Source: CAYOEZ01 sp964402955
GTDB taxonomy: Bacteria; Chloroflexota; DTOL01; DAOUCN01
Reading direction: 5' to 3'
DNA length: 47,119 nucleotides
NCBI GenBank assembly: GCA_964402955.1
Contig: CAYOEZ010000009.1
Coordinates: forward strand, 1 to 47,119
Shown here: piece by piece, positions 38,510 through 45,834 of the stretch
Position numbering within the stretch: the stretch's first letter is position 1
Layout: each line of letters opens with the position of its first letter
Notes under the pieces: model-generated
Databases searched by the model: none
Seen by the model: the letters and a program-made list of their open reading frames with translations, nothing else
What the model was told of the DNA's origin: nothing
Translations under genes and position numbers: made by a program

Positions 38510-39033
38510 CGTCAGACGATGAGAAGACAGCGCCCATCATCTGTTTCGTCGGACGCGGGAAGGTGGGCAAGACCACACTGCTGGAGAAGCTGATCCCAGA
38601 ACTCAGACGGCGCGGCTACCGTGTGGGGACAGTGAAACACCACGTCCACGCGGGGTTTGAGATAGACCAACCCGGCAAGGATACTTGGCGCCACGCCCGG
38701 GCAGGCAGCGACCACGTTGTCATTGCTGCGCCCGACAAGATCGCCTGGATACGCCGCGTGGATAGGGAGTGGTCACTTGAGGAAGTCGCCAGCCGAATGC
38801 CTGACGTGGACATTATCCTGGCCGAAGGTTACAAACGTGCAGGCAAACCCAGGATCGAGGTCGTGCGCGCTGAGCGAAGCACCGACCCGATTTGTGAAGA
38901 GCGGGAGCTGCTCGCGCTGGTGACCGATACGCCACTGGCATTCGACGTGCCATCCTTTGGGCTAGACGACGCGGCTGGTCTCGCCGATTTCATTGAGCGA
39001 CGCTTTCTGCGCCAAGCGCATACGAAAGGCTGA
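38506..39033 (+). CDS. mobB: Molybdopterin-guanine dinucleotide biosynthesis protein B
   Basis: GTP-binding helper of MobA, 175 residues. The P-loop GRGKVGKTTLLEKLI is near residue 15. It is followed by GTVKHHVHAGFEIDQPGKD and WRHARAGSDHVV, the characteristic MobB block, and then DIILAEGYKRAGKPRIEV. MobB stimulates attachment of GMP to molybdopterin, giving the bis-MGD cofactor used by the DMSO-reductase family, to which the TtrA-like protein belongs. The GTG start overlaps the preceding stop (GTGA), implying translational coupling. Confidence 0.93.
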   Translation: MTSDDEKTAPIICFVGRGKVGKTTLLEKLIPELRRRGYRVGTVKHHVHAGFEIDQPGKDTWRHARAGSDHVVIAAPDKIAWIRRVDREWSLEEVASRMPDVDIILAEGYKRAGKPRIEVVRAERSTDPICEERELLALVTDTPLAFDVPSFGLDDAAGLADFIERRFLRQAHTKG

Positions 39034-39043
39034 GTACGGGGGA

Positions 39044-39679
39044 ATGGTCGAACAACTCTCGGTTCTGATTCTGGCTGGCGGCCGCAGTAGACGCATGGGA
39101 CAAGACAAGGTCTGGCTCGTGCTGGACGGCCAGCCGTTGATCGAGAGAACAGCGCGCCGCGTTCTGCCAGTGGCCGCCGAGTACATCTTTAGCACCAATA
39201 CTCCTGAACGCATCCTTGCGCTGATGGCTGCTCTGCCTGTCCCAGGGCGTGCAGTCGGGGACACTTACCTGGGTGCTGGCCCCCTGGCTGGTCTCCACGC
39301 CGGGCTGGCAGGTGCACACTGTGATCTTGTCTTGGCCTTAGCTGCAGACATGCCCTTTGTCAGCCTGGATCTCGTGCGCCACCTGGTGGAGCAAGCAGCA
39401 GGCTACGACGTTGTGATGCCCCATGTGCTCTCGCCCCATTCAGGAGAGGCGACCAAAGAGCCCCTGCATGCACTGTATCGTCGCAGCTGCCTGCCAGCGA
39501 TCACGGCTCACCTTTCGGCGCACGACCTGCAGGCGTTCAGTTTCTTGCCCGATGTGCGCGTGCGAAACGTCCAGCCCGACGAGATGCGCGCGCTAGACCC
39601 TGACCTGCTGTCATTCTTCAACGTCAACACCCCTGAGGACTGGCAACGGGCGCAGCGACTGGTAAGTCAACACGGTTAG
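39044..39679 (+). CDS. mobA: Molybdenum cofactor guanylyltransferase
   Basis: Transfers GMP from GTP to molybdopterin to make MGD. The 211-residue product has the nucleotide-binding start LILAGGRSRRMGQDKVWL, then DTYLGAGPLAGLHAGL and ALAADMPFVSLDLV, where the Asp binds magnesium, and FFNVNTPEDW near the C-terminus. ATG 39044 is preceded by GGGGGA; a start at 38993 would overlap mobB without a ribosome binding site. It is the last gene of the cofactor set; moa and moe genes are not in the window and must lie elsewhere. Confidence 0.93.
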   Translation: MVEQLSVLILAGGRSRRMGQDKVWLVLDGQPLIERTARRVLPVAAEYIFSTNTPERILALMAALPVPGRAVGDTYLGAGPLAGLHAGLAGAHCDLVLALAADMPFVSLDLVRHLVEQAAGYDVVMPHVLSPHSGEATKEPLHALYRRSCLPAITAHLSAHDLQAFSFLPDVRVRNVQPDEMRALDPDLLSFFNVNTPEDWQRAQRLVSQHG

Positions 39680-39822
39680 GCCAGACACCCATGCACAGTC
39701 ACGCTCGTCTGCATCGAGCGTACCCCCTCACCGCCTGCCGTCGGGGCGCCAACATGTCCTGGTGTTTGATGAGCGTCCACGCCTGGCTACCCCAGATCTT
39801 GGTGAACGCATCCCACCCTCCC

Positions 39823-39921
39823 GCGCCCATCTATCACATCCAGGATAGCGTCAGCCTGATAGATGCGCCCGCGTTCCTTTCCGGTGATCTCGCGCAGCAG
39901 ACCGGCGCGCATTCTGAGACG
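39823..39921 (-). pseudogene. Fic-family protein C-terminal remnant
   Basis: On the minus strand the segment reads LRMRAGLLREITGKERGRIY and goes on QADAILDVIDGR. This is the winged-helix tail typical of Fic-family proteins (pattern 'G.LRE.TG..R.R.Y....L.IL'). No Fic motif (HPFxxGN) or start is found nearby, so only the 3' end remains. It lies between mobA and the broken toxin, marking a recombination scar. The stretch 39680-39822 holds nothing recognisable. Confidence 0.55.
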
Positions 39922-40090
39922 ACAGGACGGCTTCACGACGGAGAAAAGGCGTCATGAGCAGGTGGGGATTCGGCAGTAGCCAGCCCAGTCCGGATAGCTC
40001 GCCGAGTGACCGATCTGCATGTGACAGTGTAGCCACAAGCTCCACCGACCACGTTATCTCCGGTGGCAGCGGATTCGGTATAAATGCCCA

Positions 40091-40265
40091 GTAGTCGCCG
40101 ACCCTGATTCTCCACCCGTCGAGGCTGACGAGCTTCTTGCAGCCCTGAGGACGGGGGGTCATCGGCCAGCAACCGTAAAGCCGCGCCAACGCGCGGCTTC
40201 ACGGTTGAGGGCAGGCCAGCGATGTCTTTGCGGGCAGACGGCATGAGCTGAACATCATAGGCCAT
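40091..40265 (-). pseudogene. Broken RelE/ParE-type toxin, copy 2
   Basis: Starts like the intact toxin (YDVQLMPSARKDIAGLP, RVGAALRLLADDP). It then shifts frame at a run of six G (40153-40158), where copy 1 has GGGGA. The correct frame resumes with GCKKLVSLDGWRIRVGD and ends abruptly near 40091, so the last 30 or so residues are missing as well. It cannot make a working toxin. The overlap with the antitoxin start is preserved. Confidence 0.88.
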
Positions 40266-40527
40266 TTTCTTTCAGCACATCCTGCAGAGAGGTAGTTTCT
40301 CCCCTATTGTGTGCGCCGCGAGCATGATCCATAGCCTGCCGCAGTCCGGGATCGCGTTCATCGCGCATGTCGTCAAGCTCGTCCAGCAGTGCATTGTAGC
40401 TATCGATGTCAATCAGCACAGCCTTGACGCGGCCGCGTGTGGCCACGAAGACCGGGCGATCGATGGTCGTCACCAATTCGTTCAGCTCTTTGCGTACATC
40501 CGATACAGGCATTGTGATAATGCTCAT
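40255..40527 (-). CDS. Phd/YefM-type antitoxin, second copy
   Basis: A 90-residue antitoxin that differs from the one at 28216-28488 only at two conservative positions (NELVTTID against NELLTTLD). Its coding sequence is intact although its own toxin is broken. Since the copies are so alike, it should neutralise the toxin at 27966-28226 and bind the same operators. It lies 126 bases downstream of the secreted-protein gene, with its own operator repeats. Confidence 0.9.
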   Translation of the reverse strand: MSIITMPVSDVRKELNELVTTIDRPVFVATRGRVKAVLIDIDSYNALLDELDDMRDERDPGLRQAMDHARGAHNRGETTSLQDVLKENGL

Positions 40528-40538
40528 AGGTGGCTCCT

Positions 40539-40560
40539 GGTAGTACGTTGGGTGGTACGT
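40539..40560 (-). promoter_or_regulatory. Direct-repeat operator of the toxin-antitoxin operon, copy 2
   Basis: GGTAGTACGT (40539-40548) and GGTGGTACGT (40551-40560), spacing 12 bases as in copy 1, with one changed base in the first repeat. Confidence 0.5.
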
Positions 40561-40653
40561 CTGCTAGTATCAGTATAGCATACGTGTCAAACGGGCTGAC
40601 GACGGAAAAGCGAACTCTCCATGTCTCGCTTCGCCAAATCAGCCCGTCATCCC

Positions 40654-43600
40654 TCACTCATCGCTGATGATAATCGGTAGCCAGATGCGCCAGCTCGTTG
40701 CCGTGGGCGTCGCAGTTGCTGTGATGGTCGGCGTGGCAGTCGCCGTCACGGTCGGCGTGCCCGTCTCCGTTCTAGTAGGTGTTGCTGTCTCTGTCGGCAG
40801 AGCACTGGGCGTGGCGGTTACCGTCGCTGTTGTGGTAGGAGTGAACGGTGTCAGGGTAATCTCCACCTCATACGTATGGTTGCAGCCTCCAATGGCAGGG
40901 TTACGGTCACTGACCATCGTGTAGTATGTCCCTGCCTCGGCGAAGATGTAGGCGATCTGCGAGGCGCGTGGCTCGCTCCCTCCGTCGTTGTCACAGGCAA
41001 TTGGCGTCAGGCTCGTGCTGTCATACAGGCAGAGGATCGTATCAACCTCCGCTCCCAGATTGAGCGTGCGTATCACATAGGTGTTGCCGGGTAGCGCGGC
41101 GAAAACCGACCAATCCCGATCGCCGGCAAAGTAGAGGCTGTGGTGTTGGGGCGGTGCGCCGGGCGTGATCGGCGCAGCCAATGGGCGCGTATCGTCCGGC
41201 TCGTAGACGTCGATGCACGATGTTGGTGTGGTTGTCGGCGTCACAGTCGAGGTCGTCGTTGCCGTGGTCGTCTGCGTGTGCGACGGCGTGGCGCTTGGCG
41301 TCGCTGTCGGCGTCGCGGTGGCTGGCCTACCCGTCACCCGGATCGCTTTGAGCGCAGGGCCATGCCGCGTGCCTGTGCCTGTCAACGAGATGTCCAATGT
41401 GCCGGTGATCACGTCTCGTTCGAAAAGGAACTCGTGCGCCACCCACCGCCCGAACTGGGCGAAGAGGTCGAGGTGGTCGATTACTGTCTCCCCGTTGATG
41501 TGCACGTCGAAGACGCGCTGACCAGCGTCCCAGCAGTACACCTCAGCGAACCGTAGCGCAATCTCGTAGCGCCCGTTGGGCAGGTCGAACCTGTAACCAC
41601 CGCCCGGCCCGCTGGGCAGCCACCAGCGTTCGGTCAGAAACAATGCGTCGTCCGCCGTGCCCTGGATGTCGTGGCCGGTTGTGTCGGCGTATGTCCCGCC
41701 TTCCCCATAGTAGCCCCAAGAACCAGCCCCCGCCTGGCGATCGGCGCGCCACACGCTGCCCGCTCGATCGGTGTAGTCCGGGCCTCCGGCGTTGATCAGG
41801 ATGCCGCTGAACGGCGCGGGCGGCGGCGTCCACGTCGGGAGAATGGTGGCTGTGCTGGTCGGGGTGACGGTTCTGCTTGCGGTTGCCGTACGCGTTGGGG
41901 TGGCAGTATTCGTAGGTGTGGGTGTTGCTGTTGGCGTCTTGGTGAGTGTGCTAGTTGGTGTGTTGGTCGGTGTCAGTGTATGAGTGCTGGTTGGTGTGAG
42001 CGTCGCTGTCGGCGTGCTCGTTGCTGTGGCTGTCGCTGTCTGTGTGTTTGTCCTTGTGGCAGTCGGCGTGTGCGAAGCTGTCGCCGTTGTTGTCGATGTC
42101 GGAACAGGCTGCGGTGGCTGTTGCTGTGAGATCTCGATGTGGTACTCGCCGTAGTTATCATATGTTCCGCCGTCACCCACGCCAAAGGTGAGAATGCCCG
42201 CGTGGTTACCCAGATCAAGATAAACGGAGTAGAGATGCTCAGGGTTATAAGGCGGGCAGGTTCCGAGAGGGACATAGCCGATGCCATCGACATAAGTTGT
42301 GAACGTGAGCACTGGCGCGCCCGTACCATATGGCGGCCATTGGGAGTTGCCGTCAAATGATAGCCAAAGCCCATCCGTGGTGTAGTCGTTGCCACACACG
42401 GGAGGAGTAATCAGGCTGCCCGATGCATCCTTGTACCGGTAGAACGCATCACCCTCATGCGGCGGCTTTGTCGAGCCGGAACCCGACACGACCATGCGAA
42501 CTATTCCTGAGTAGGTATGGAGGGTGCTTACGCCACCCGCCGTTGTGAAGGGGGCGACGAGTGAATCCGACAAGGGGGATGCCGTGGCCGTGGCTGTGGC
42601 TGTTGGTGTAGGCGTCGCAACGAATGTTCCGCGCGCCAGTTTGAGATCGCCGTTGCTGGCGTCATAGTATGAGATGACAGGATTGCCGGCCTGGCTCACA
42701 GCAAGCGACGGCCAGGAGCCTACATCTCCTGCCGTATCCACACAACCTGTGGCCCAGGCGCTATTATGCCTGTACGCGTAGCGCAGGTCGTTGTTGATAA
42801 CGTCGTAATAGGCGATGTTTGGCTGGCCTATAGCATCAAGAACGAGGGACGGGTAGCGTCCTACATCGCCATCGCTGTCTACGGTCTCGATTGTCCACAG
42901 TGAGCCAGATTTGCGGCCGTAGCGCAGGTTGCCATTTGCGCCGTCGTAGTAGGCGATGTGTGGGTTACCCGCTGTATCAAGCGCCAGCGACGTTGACCCG
43001 CCCCCCGGCCAGCCGCCTGGCCCTACGCTCTCAGTTAACCACGCCGCTCCTGTCCAGCGCACATAGTTGACTGTCCACAATGTGTTGTCATAGTAGGCGA
43101 TGTGCGGATTGTTAGCCGTGTCCAGTGCTAGCGACGCTCCTATGCCCACATCACCGCTGGACGCGACCGTGACGATGGCCCAGGCTGCGCCTGTCCAGCG
43201 TGCATACTTCAGGTTGCCGTTTGTACCGTCGTAGTAGGCAATGTGTTGGTTTCGGGTCCTGTCCAGCTTTAGCGATGCGTACTGGCCAACGTCACCTGCG
43301 CTGTCGACAACCTTTACGGTCCAGGTTGTGCCCGTCCACTGTGCCAGCTTGAGGTCATGGTTGCCCTCGTCATAGTAGGCAATGCACGGCTTTCCACCCA
43401 TATCCAGGGCCAGCGACGAGAACTCACCCACGTTGCCGGCCAGATCGACCAGGCTGGAAACCCACGACGGCATGCCCTCATAAGCGTAGCGCAAACTCTG
43501 TGGCCCATGCGCTGCAACGCTCGGATTGTCAGTCGGACCAAGGGCAAGCGAGCTCATAGCGCCAATCGAACCCGAGCGCGCGACCGTGCTGGTGATCCAT

Positions 43601-44739
43601 GACGTGCCTGCCAGTCGGGCATGGATCAGGTCAGACCCCGTACCATTAATGTAGCTCAGGATGGGGGTGCCGGATAGATCGAGTGCAAGAGATGGAAAAC
43701 TGCTTGAGTCGTTACTCACAGTGAAGTCTTTCCAGAGGCCGCCGTTCTTTGTTGAATATAGCAATGAGGCAACGGGTGTGCTCCGGTTCTGCCAGGCGTA
43801 GCTGATGTGAGGTTGGCCGTCTGCATCGAGAACTAAGGAGGTTGTATTTGCCCGGTTACCCATGTCCTGAATTCTTTGGATTGACCAGCCCGAACCAGAC
43901 AACTCAGCGTACCTAACGTCGGCAAACCAATTTGTATGCTGCTTATTTGTGCCAATGTAACTAATATGGGGATTGCCAAGCGAGTCCACTACTAGACAGC
44001 TTCCATCTCCTGAGCCCCACTCACAGTCTATTGTCTGTATGTTCCATCCGGCCCCTGTCCACTGGGCATATGCCAGACATCCGCTGTAGTAGCTGATGCG
44101 AGGCTTCCCGCTTCCATCTAGGGCTAACGAGGTCGACGTGCCCGCATTGTCCCGCATGTCGAACGTCTGAACGGCCCATCGCCCCGCGACTAACCTAGCG
44201 TATTTGAGGTGCCGATTTGTGACGTCATAGTAGCTGATGTGAGCACTACCAACGGCATCAACGGCAATGCTCGTGTATTGCCCTACATCCCCGACGCTGT
44301 CGACGATCTGGATTGACCATTCATCCCCCGTTCGTCGCGCATACTTCAGGTCGCCGTTGGTTGCATCGTAGTAACTGACATGCAGGTTGCCCGAACTGTC
44401 GATGGCAAGCGATGCAAACTGGCCCACGCCGGCGGCGCTGTCAACGATCTCCACCAGCCAGCGCTCGCCATCGCGCCAGGTATGGTAGAGGTGGTTGCCA
44501 CCATACACCATGTGTGGGCGATCGGCGCTGTCCACCTGCAAGCGCCGATTACTCAGGTTGCTGAAGCTCTGCTGGCCGTCGATGCTCTTGATATCCCATT
44601 GCAGGTTTGGGACAGGATTGGCTACGGTAGCCGGTTGCGGCGCGTTGCCCGGAGTTGTTGCGGCCCCGGCCGGGATGGCCCAAAGGATGGTGACGAGGAA
44701 AGTTGCCGCCAGGACAAAGAGGATCGGGATGCTCTTCAT
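40654..44739 (-). CDS. Secreted protein with 14 propeller repeats, malectin and pre-peptidase C-like domains
   Basis: Exported protein of 1361 residues. The signal peptide is MKSIPILFVLAATFLVTI, then AGAA. Residues about 48-710 contain 14 repeats of about 47 residues, pattern 'SLALD..G.PHI.YYD..N.DLKYAR.TG..W....VDS.GDVG'. Fourteen would make two seven-bladed beta-propellers. An unrecognised beta-domain (about 720-870; ILTFGVGDGGTYDNYGEYHI) and a long Thr/Pro linker (about 880-966) follow. A malectin domain comes at about 970-1130 (LINAGGPDYTDRAGSVW), then a second linker and a PPC-type domain (about 1172-1290; YEPDDTRPLAAPI, AGDRDWSVF). The end is a third linker and RIWLPIIISDE at the extreme C-terminus. 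Probably a glycan-binding cell-surface protein. No catalytic site is seen. Its 3' end is duplicated at 28599-28735. Confidence 0.85.
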   Translation of the reverse strand: MKSIPILFVLAATFLVTILWAIPAGAATTPGNAPQPATVANPVPNLQWDIKSIDGQQSFSNLSNRRLQVDSADRPHMVYGGNHLYHTWRDGERWLVEIVDSAAGVGQFASLAIDSSGNLHVSYYDATNGDLKYARRTGDEWSIQIVDSVGDVGQYTSIAVDAVGSAHISYYDVTNRHLKYARLVAGRWAVQTFDMRDNAGTSTSLALDGSGKPRISYYSGCLAYAQWTGAGWNIQTIDCEWGSGDGSCLVVDSLGNPHISYIGTNKQHTNWFADVRYAELSGSGWSIQRIQDMGNRANTTSLVLDADGQPHISYAWQNRSTPVASLLYSTKNGGLWKDFTVSNDSSSFPSLALDLSGTPILSYINGTGSDLIHARLAGTSWITSTVARSGSIGAMSSLALGPTDNPSVAAHGPQSLRYAYEGMPSWVSSLVDLAGNVGEFSSLALDMGGKPCIAYYDEGNHDLKLAQWTGTTWTVKVVDSAGDVGQYASLKLDRTRNQHIAYYDGTNGNLKYARWTGAAWAIVTVASSGDVGIGASLALDTANNPHIAYYDNTLWTVNYVRWTGAAWLTESVGPGGWPGGGSTSLALDTAGNPHIAYYDGANGNLRYGRKSGSLWTIETVDSDGDVGRYPSLVLDAIGQPNIAYYDVINNDLRYAYRHNSAWATGCVDTAGDVGSWPSLAVSQAGNPVISYYDASNGDLKLARGTFVATPTPTATATATASPLSDSLVAPFTTAGGVSTLHTYSGIVRMVVSGSGSTKPPHEGDAFYRYKDASGSLITPPVCGNDYTTDGLWLSFDGNSQWPPYGTGAPVLTFTTYVDGIGYVPLGTCPPYNPEHLYSVYLDLGNHAGILTFGVGDGGTYDNYGEYHIEISQQQPPQPVPTSTTTATASHTPTATRTNTQTATATATSTPTATLTPTSTHTLTPTNTPTSTLTKTPTATPTPTNTATPTRTATASRTVTPTSTATILPTWTPPPAPFSGILINAGGPDYTDRAGSVWRADRQAGAGSWGYYGEGGTYADTTGHDIQGTADDALFLTERWWLPSGPGGGYRFDLPNGRYEIALRFAEVYCWDAGQRVFDVHINGETVIDHLDLFAQFGRWVAHEFLFERDVITGTLDISLTGTGTRHGPALKAIRVTGRPATATPTATPSATPSHTQTTTATTTSTVTPTTTPTSCIDVYEPDDTRPLAAPITPGAPPQHHSLYFAGDRDWSVFAALPGNTYVIRTLNLGAEVDTILCLYDSTSLTPIACDNDGGSEPRASQIAYIFAEAGTYYTMVSDRNPAIGGCNHTYEVEITLTPFTPTTTATVTATPSALPTETATPTRTETGTPTVTATATPTITATATPTATSWRIWLPIIISDE

Positions 44740-44807
44740 GGGGTTTACCTCGCTAGATGGTGCTGTTGGTTTGGTGCAAGTCAGTTTTTGGGTGGTTACA
44801 CGATATT

Positions 44808-45395
44808 TCAGCGCGTTTGGCCGATATATGGGATGCTCTCGTAACCAATTTCGCGGGGTTTCCCATGGTCATCCAGGGCTTCGTCTGGATCGGGAGCGAG
44901 CACCTCGGCATGCTTGTTCAAGTATTCCAATGCCCACTGCTCAATGGTGTGGGGCCACCCCCTTGAACTACCAGCAACTCCCGTCGTCGGAGAAACGATA
45001 CCTTCGTCGCACAATGCAGCCACTTCACCGTACCTTAGGGGCAAGTATCGGATACGTACCTTGTTGTTTGTGTAGCCTCGCAGTATTGCCTTTTCATGAG
45101 CCGACAGTGATCTCAACCTGCTCTGCCGCGGTCGCCGCCGAAGGAACTCGCGGCGTATGTTTGGCCACTTCCCCGGCAAGGCTGTCGCTGCTTTCACTAG
45201 TACCATCACCGTTGCTGACAAGAACACAAGGCCCAACAGCGAGCGGTTCTGCGAAACGAAAGTGATGAGCCCCAACGGCTCAAGCCAAGAAAGTGGTGCC
45301 AACAACAGAAATAAAGTTACAATCACTACCACCAATAGCCAATGCTTGGTAGAGGACGTGAGCAACTCAATCACTTTCGCAAAAAGGATCTCCAC
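44808..45395 (-). CDS. SieB-like membrane protein
   Basis: A 195-residue protein with two hydrophobic segments near the N-terminus (HWLLVVVIVTLFLLLAPL; LLGLVFLSATVMVLVKAA) and a soluble C-terminal half. SLSAHEKAILRGY followed by a short beta segment, 'VAALCDEGIV', and IEQWALEYLNKH resembles superinfection-exclusion protein B (SieB), a prophage protein that stops growth of superinfecting phage, and related chromosomal proteins. The GTG start has GGAG seven bases upstream. A TACAAT with an upstream TG (45500-45505, minus strand) could be an extended -10 promoter. No phage genes lie nearby, so the name is tentative. Confidence 0.5.
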   Translation of the reverse strand: MEILFAKVIELLTSSTKHWLLVVVIVTLFLLLAPLSWLEPLGLITFVSQNRSLLGLVFLSATVMVLVKAATALPGKWPNIRREFLRRRPRQSRLRSLSAHEKAILRGYTNNKVRIRYLPLRYGEVAALCDEGIVSPTTGVAGSSRGWPHTIEQWALEYLNKHAEVLAPDPDEALDDHGKPREIGYESIPYIGQTR

Positions 45396-45529
45396 CGGTG
45401 CACTCCTCTGGTTCTTCGCACGATTGCTGACATCATGGGCTAGCCGATTATCTGGACGCTACCAAAAAAGTGAGCGCTCTGCCATGTCCTACAACACTGA
45501 TTGTAGCACCCATGTCAAGGACTCTTGAG

Positions 45530-45780
45530 ATATGCAGCCTCCGTCTGGCGAATAGCGCCCTGCGCGGGCAGCCAGGCAGCTCGAAGCTTCCGGCTGAATA
45601 AATGGAAGCCCCTCCGGGGCTGACCGCGCCAGCCTCGCAGAGGCTTCCGGTTGCTCAACAAGGAGCTTCTAGCTCCGTGGCAGGGTCTCTGCTCGTCCCT
45701 TGCCGTCTGTGGCATCGTGTTACTAACATCTATGTTAATAGCGTATTTCGTTATTAACATGTTACCGCAAAAGTGTTAAT
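45530..45780. other. Non-coding repeat-rich and AT-rich patch
   Basis: The 439 bases between the SieB-like gene and kbl hold no convincing gene. At 45583-45655 GCTTCCGGYTG occurs twice around a small hairpin (AGCCCC-tcc-GGGGCT, 45607-45621). At 45718-45780 the sequence becomes AT-rich with repeated GTTAAT/GTTAC words. An imperfect palindrome is formed by GTTAATAGCG (45734-45743) and CGTTATTAAC (45749-45758), nine of ten paired, loop TATTT. The second part looks like a protein-binding region; the first looks like an intergenic repeat. Confidence 0.5.
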
Positions 45781-45834
45781 GACGCAAGCGGCTGCACGTG
45801 AACGCAGCGTGACAGGCCCCCCGTCTCATTTTCC

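Larger units (their letters stand above)
28053..40775. mobile_element. Candidate genomic island bounded by direct repeats
   Basis: The stretch between direct repeats 28053-28735 and 40091-40775 carries a transposase remnant, a two-component system, a ttrBCA-like oxidoreductase operon, molybdenum-cofactor genes and a Fic-family remnant. The outer halves of the two repeats together make one intact locus (secreted gene, antitoxin, toxin). The simplest reading is insertion or duplication at that locus. No integrase gene is present inside, so the mechanism is open. Confidence 0.5.
40091..40775 (-). repeat. Direct repeat copy 2 (broken toxin, antitoxin, operator and secreted-gene 3' end)
   Basis: Counterpart of 28053-28735 in the same orientation, offset by 12,038 to 12,040 bases. 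Its right half is continuous with the intact secreted-protein gene and its left half ends abruptly inside the toxin sequence. Confidence 0.85.

Noticed and set aside
45515..45760. Possible 81-residue minus-strand gene
   Set aside because: Its translation is that of the repeat and AT-rich patch; no ribosome binding site and no family resemblance.
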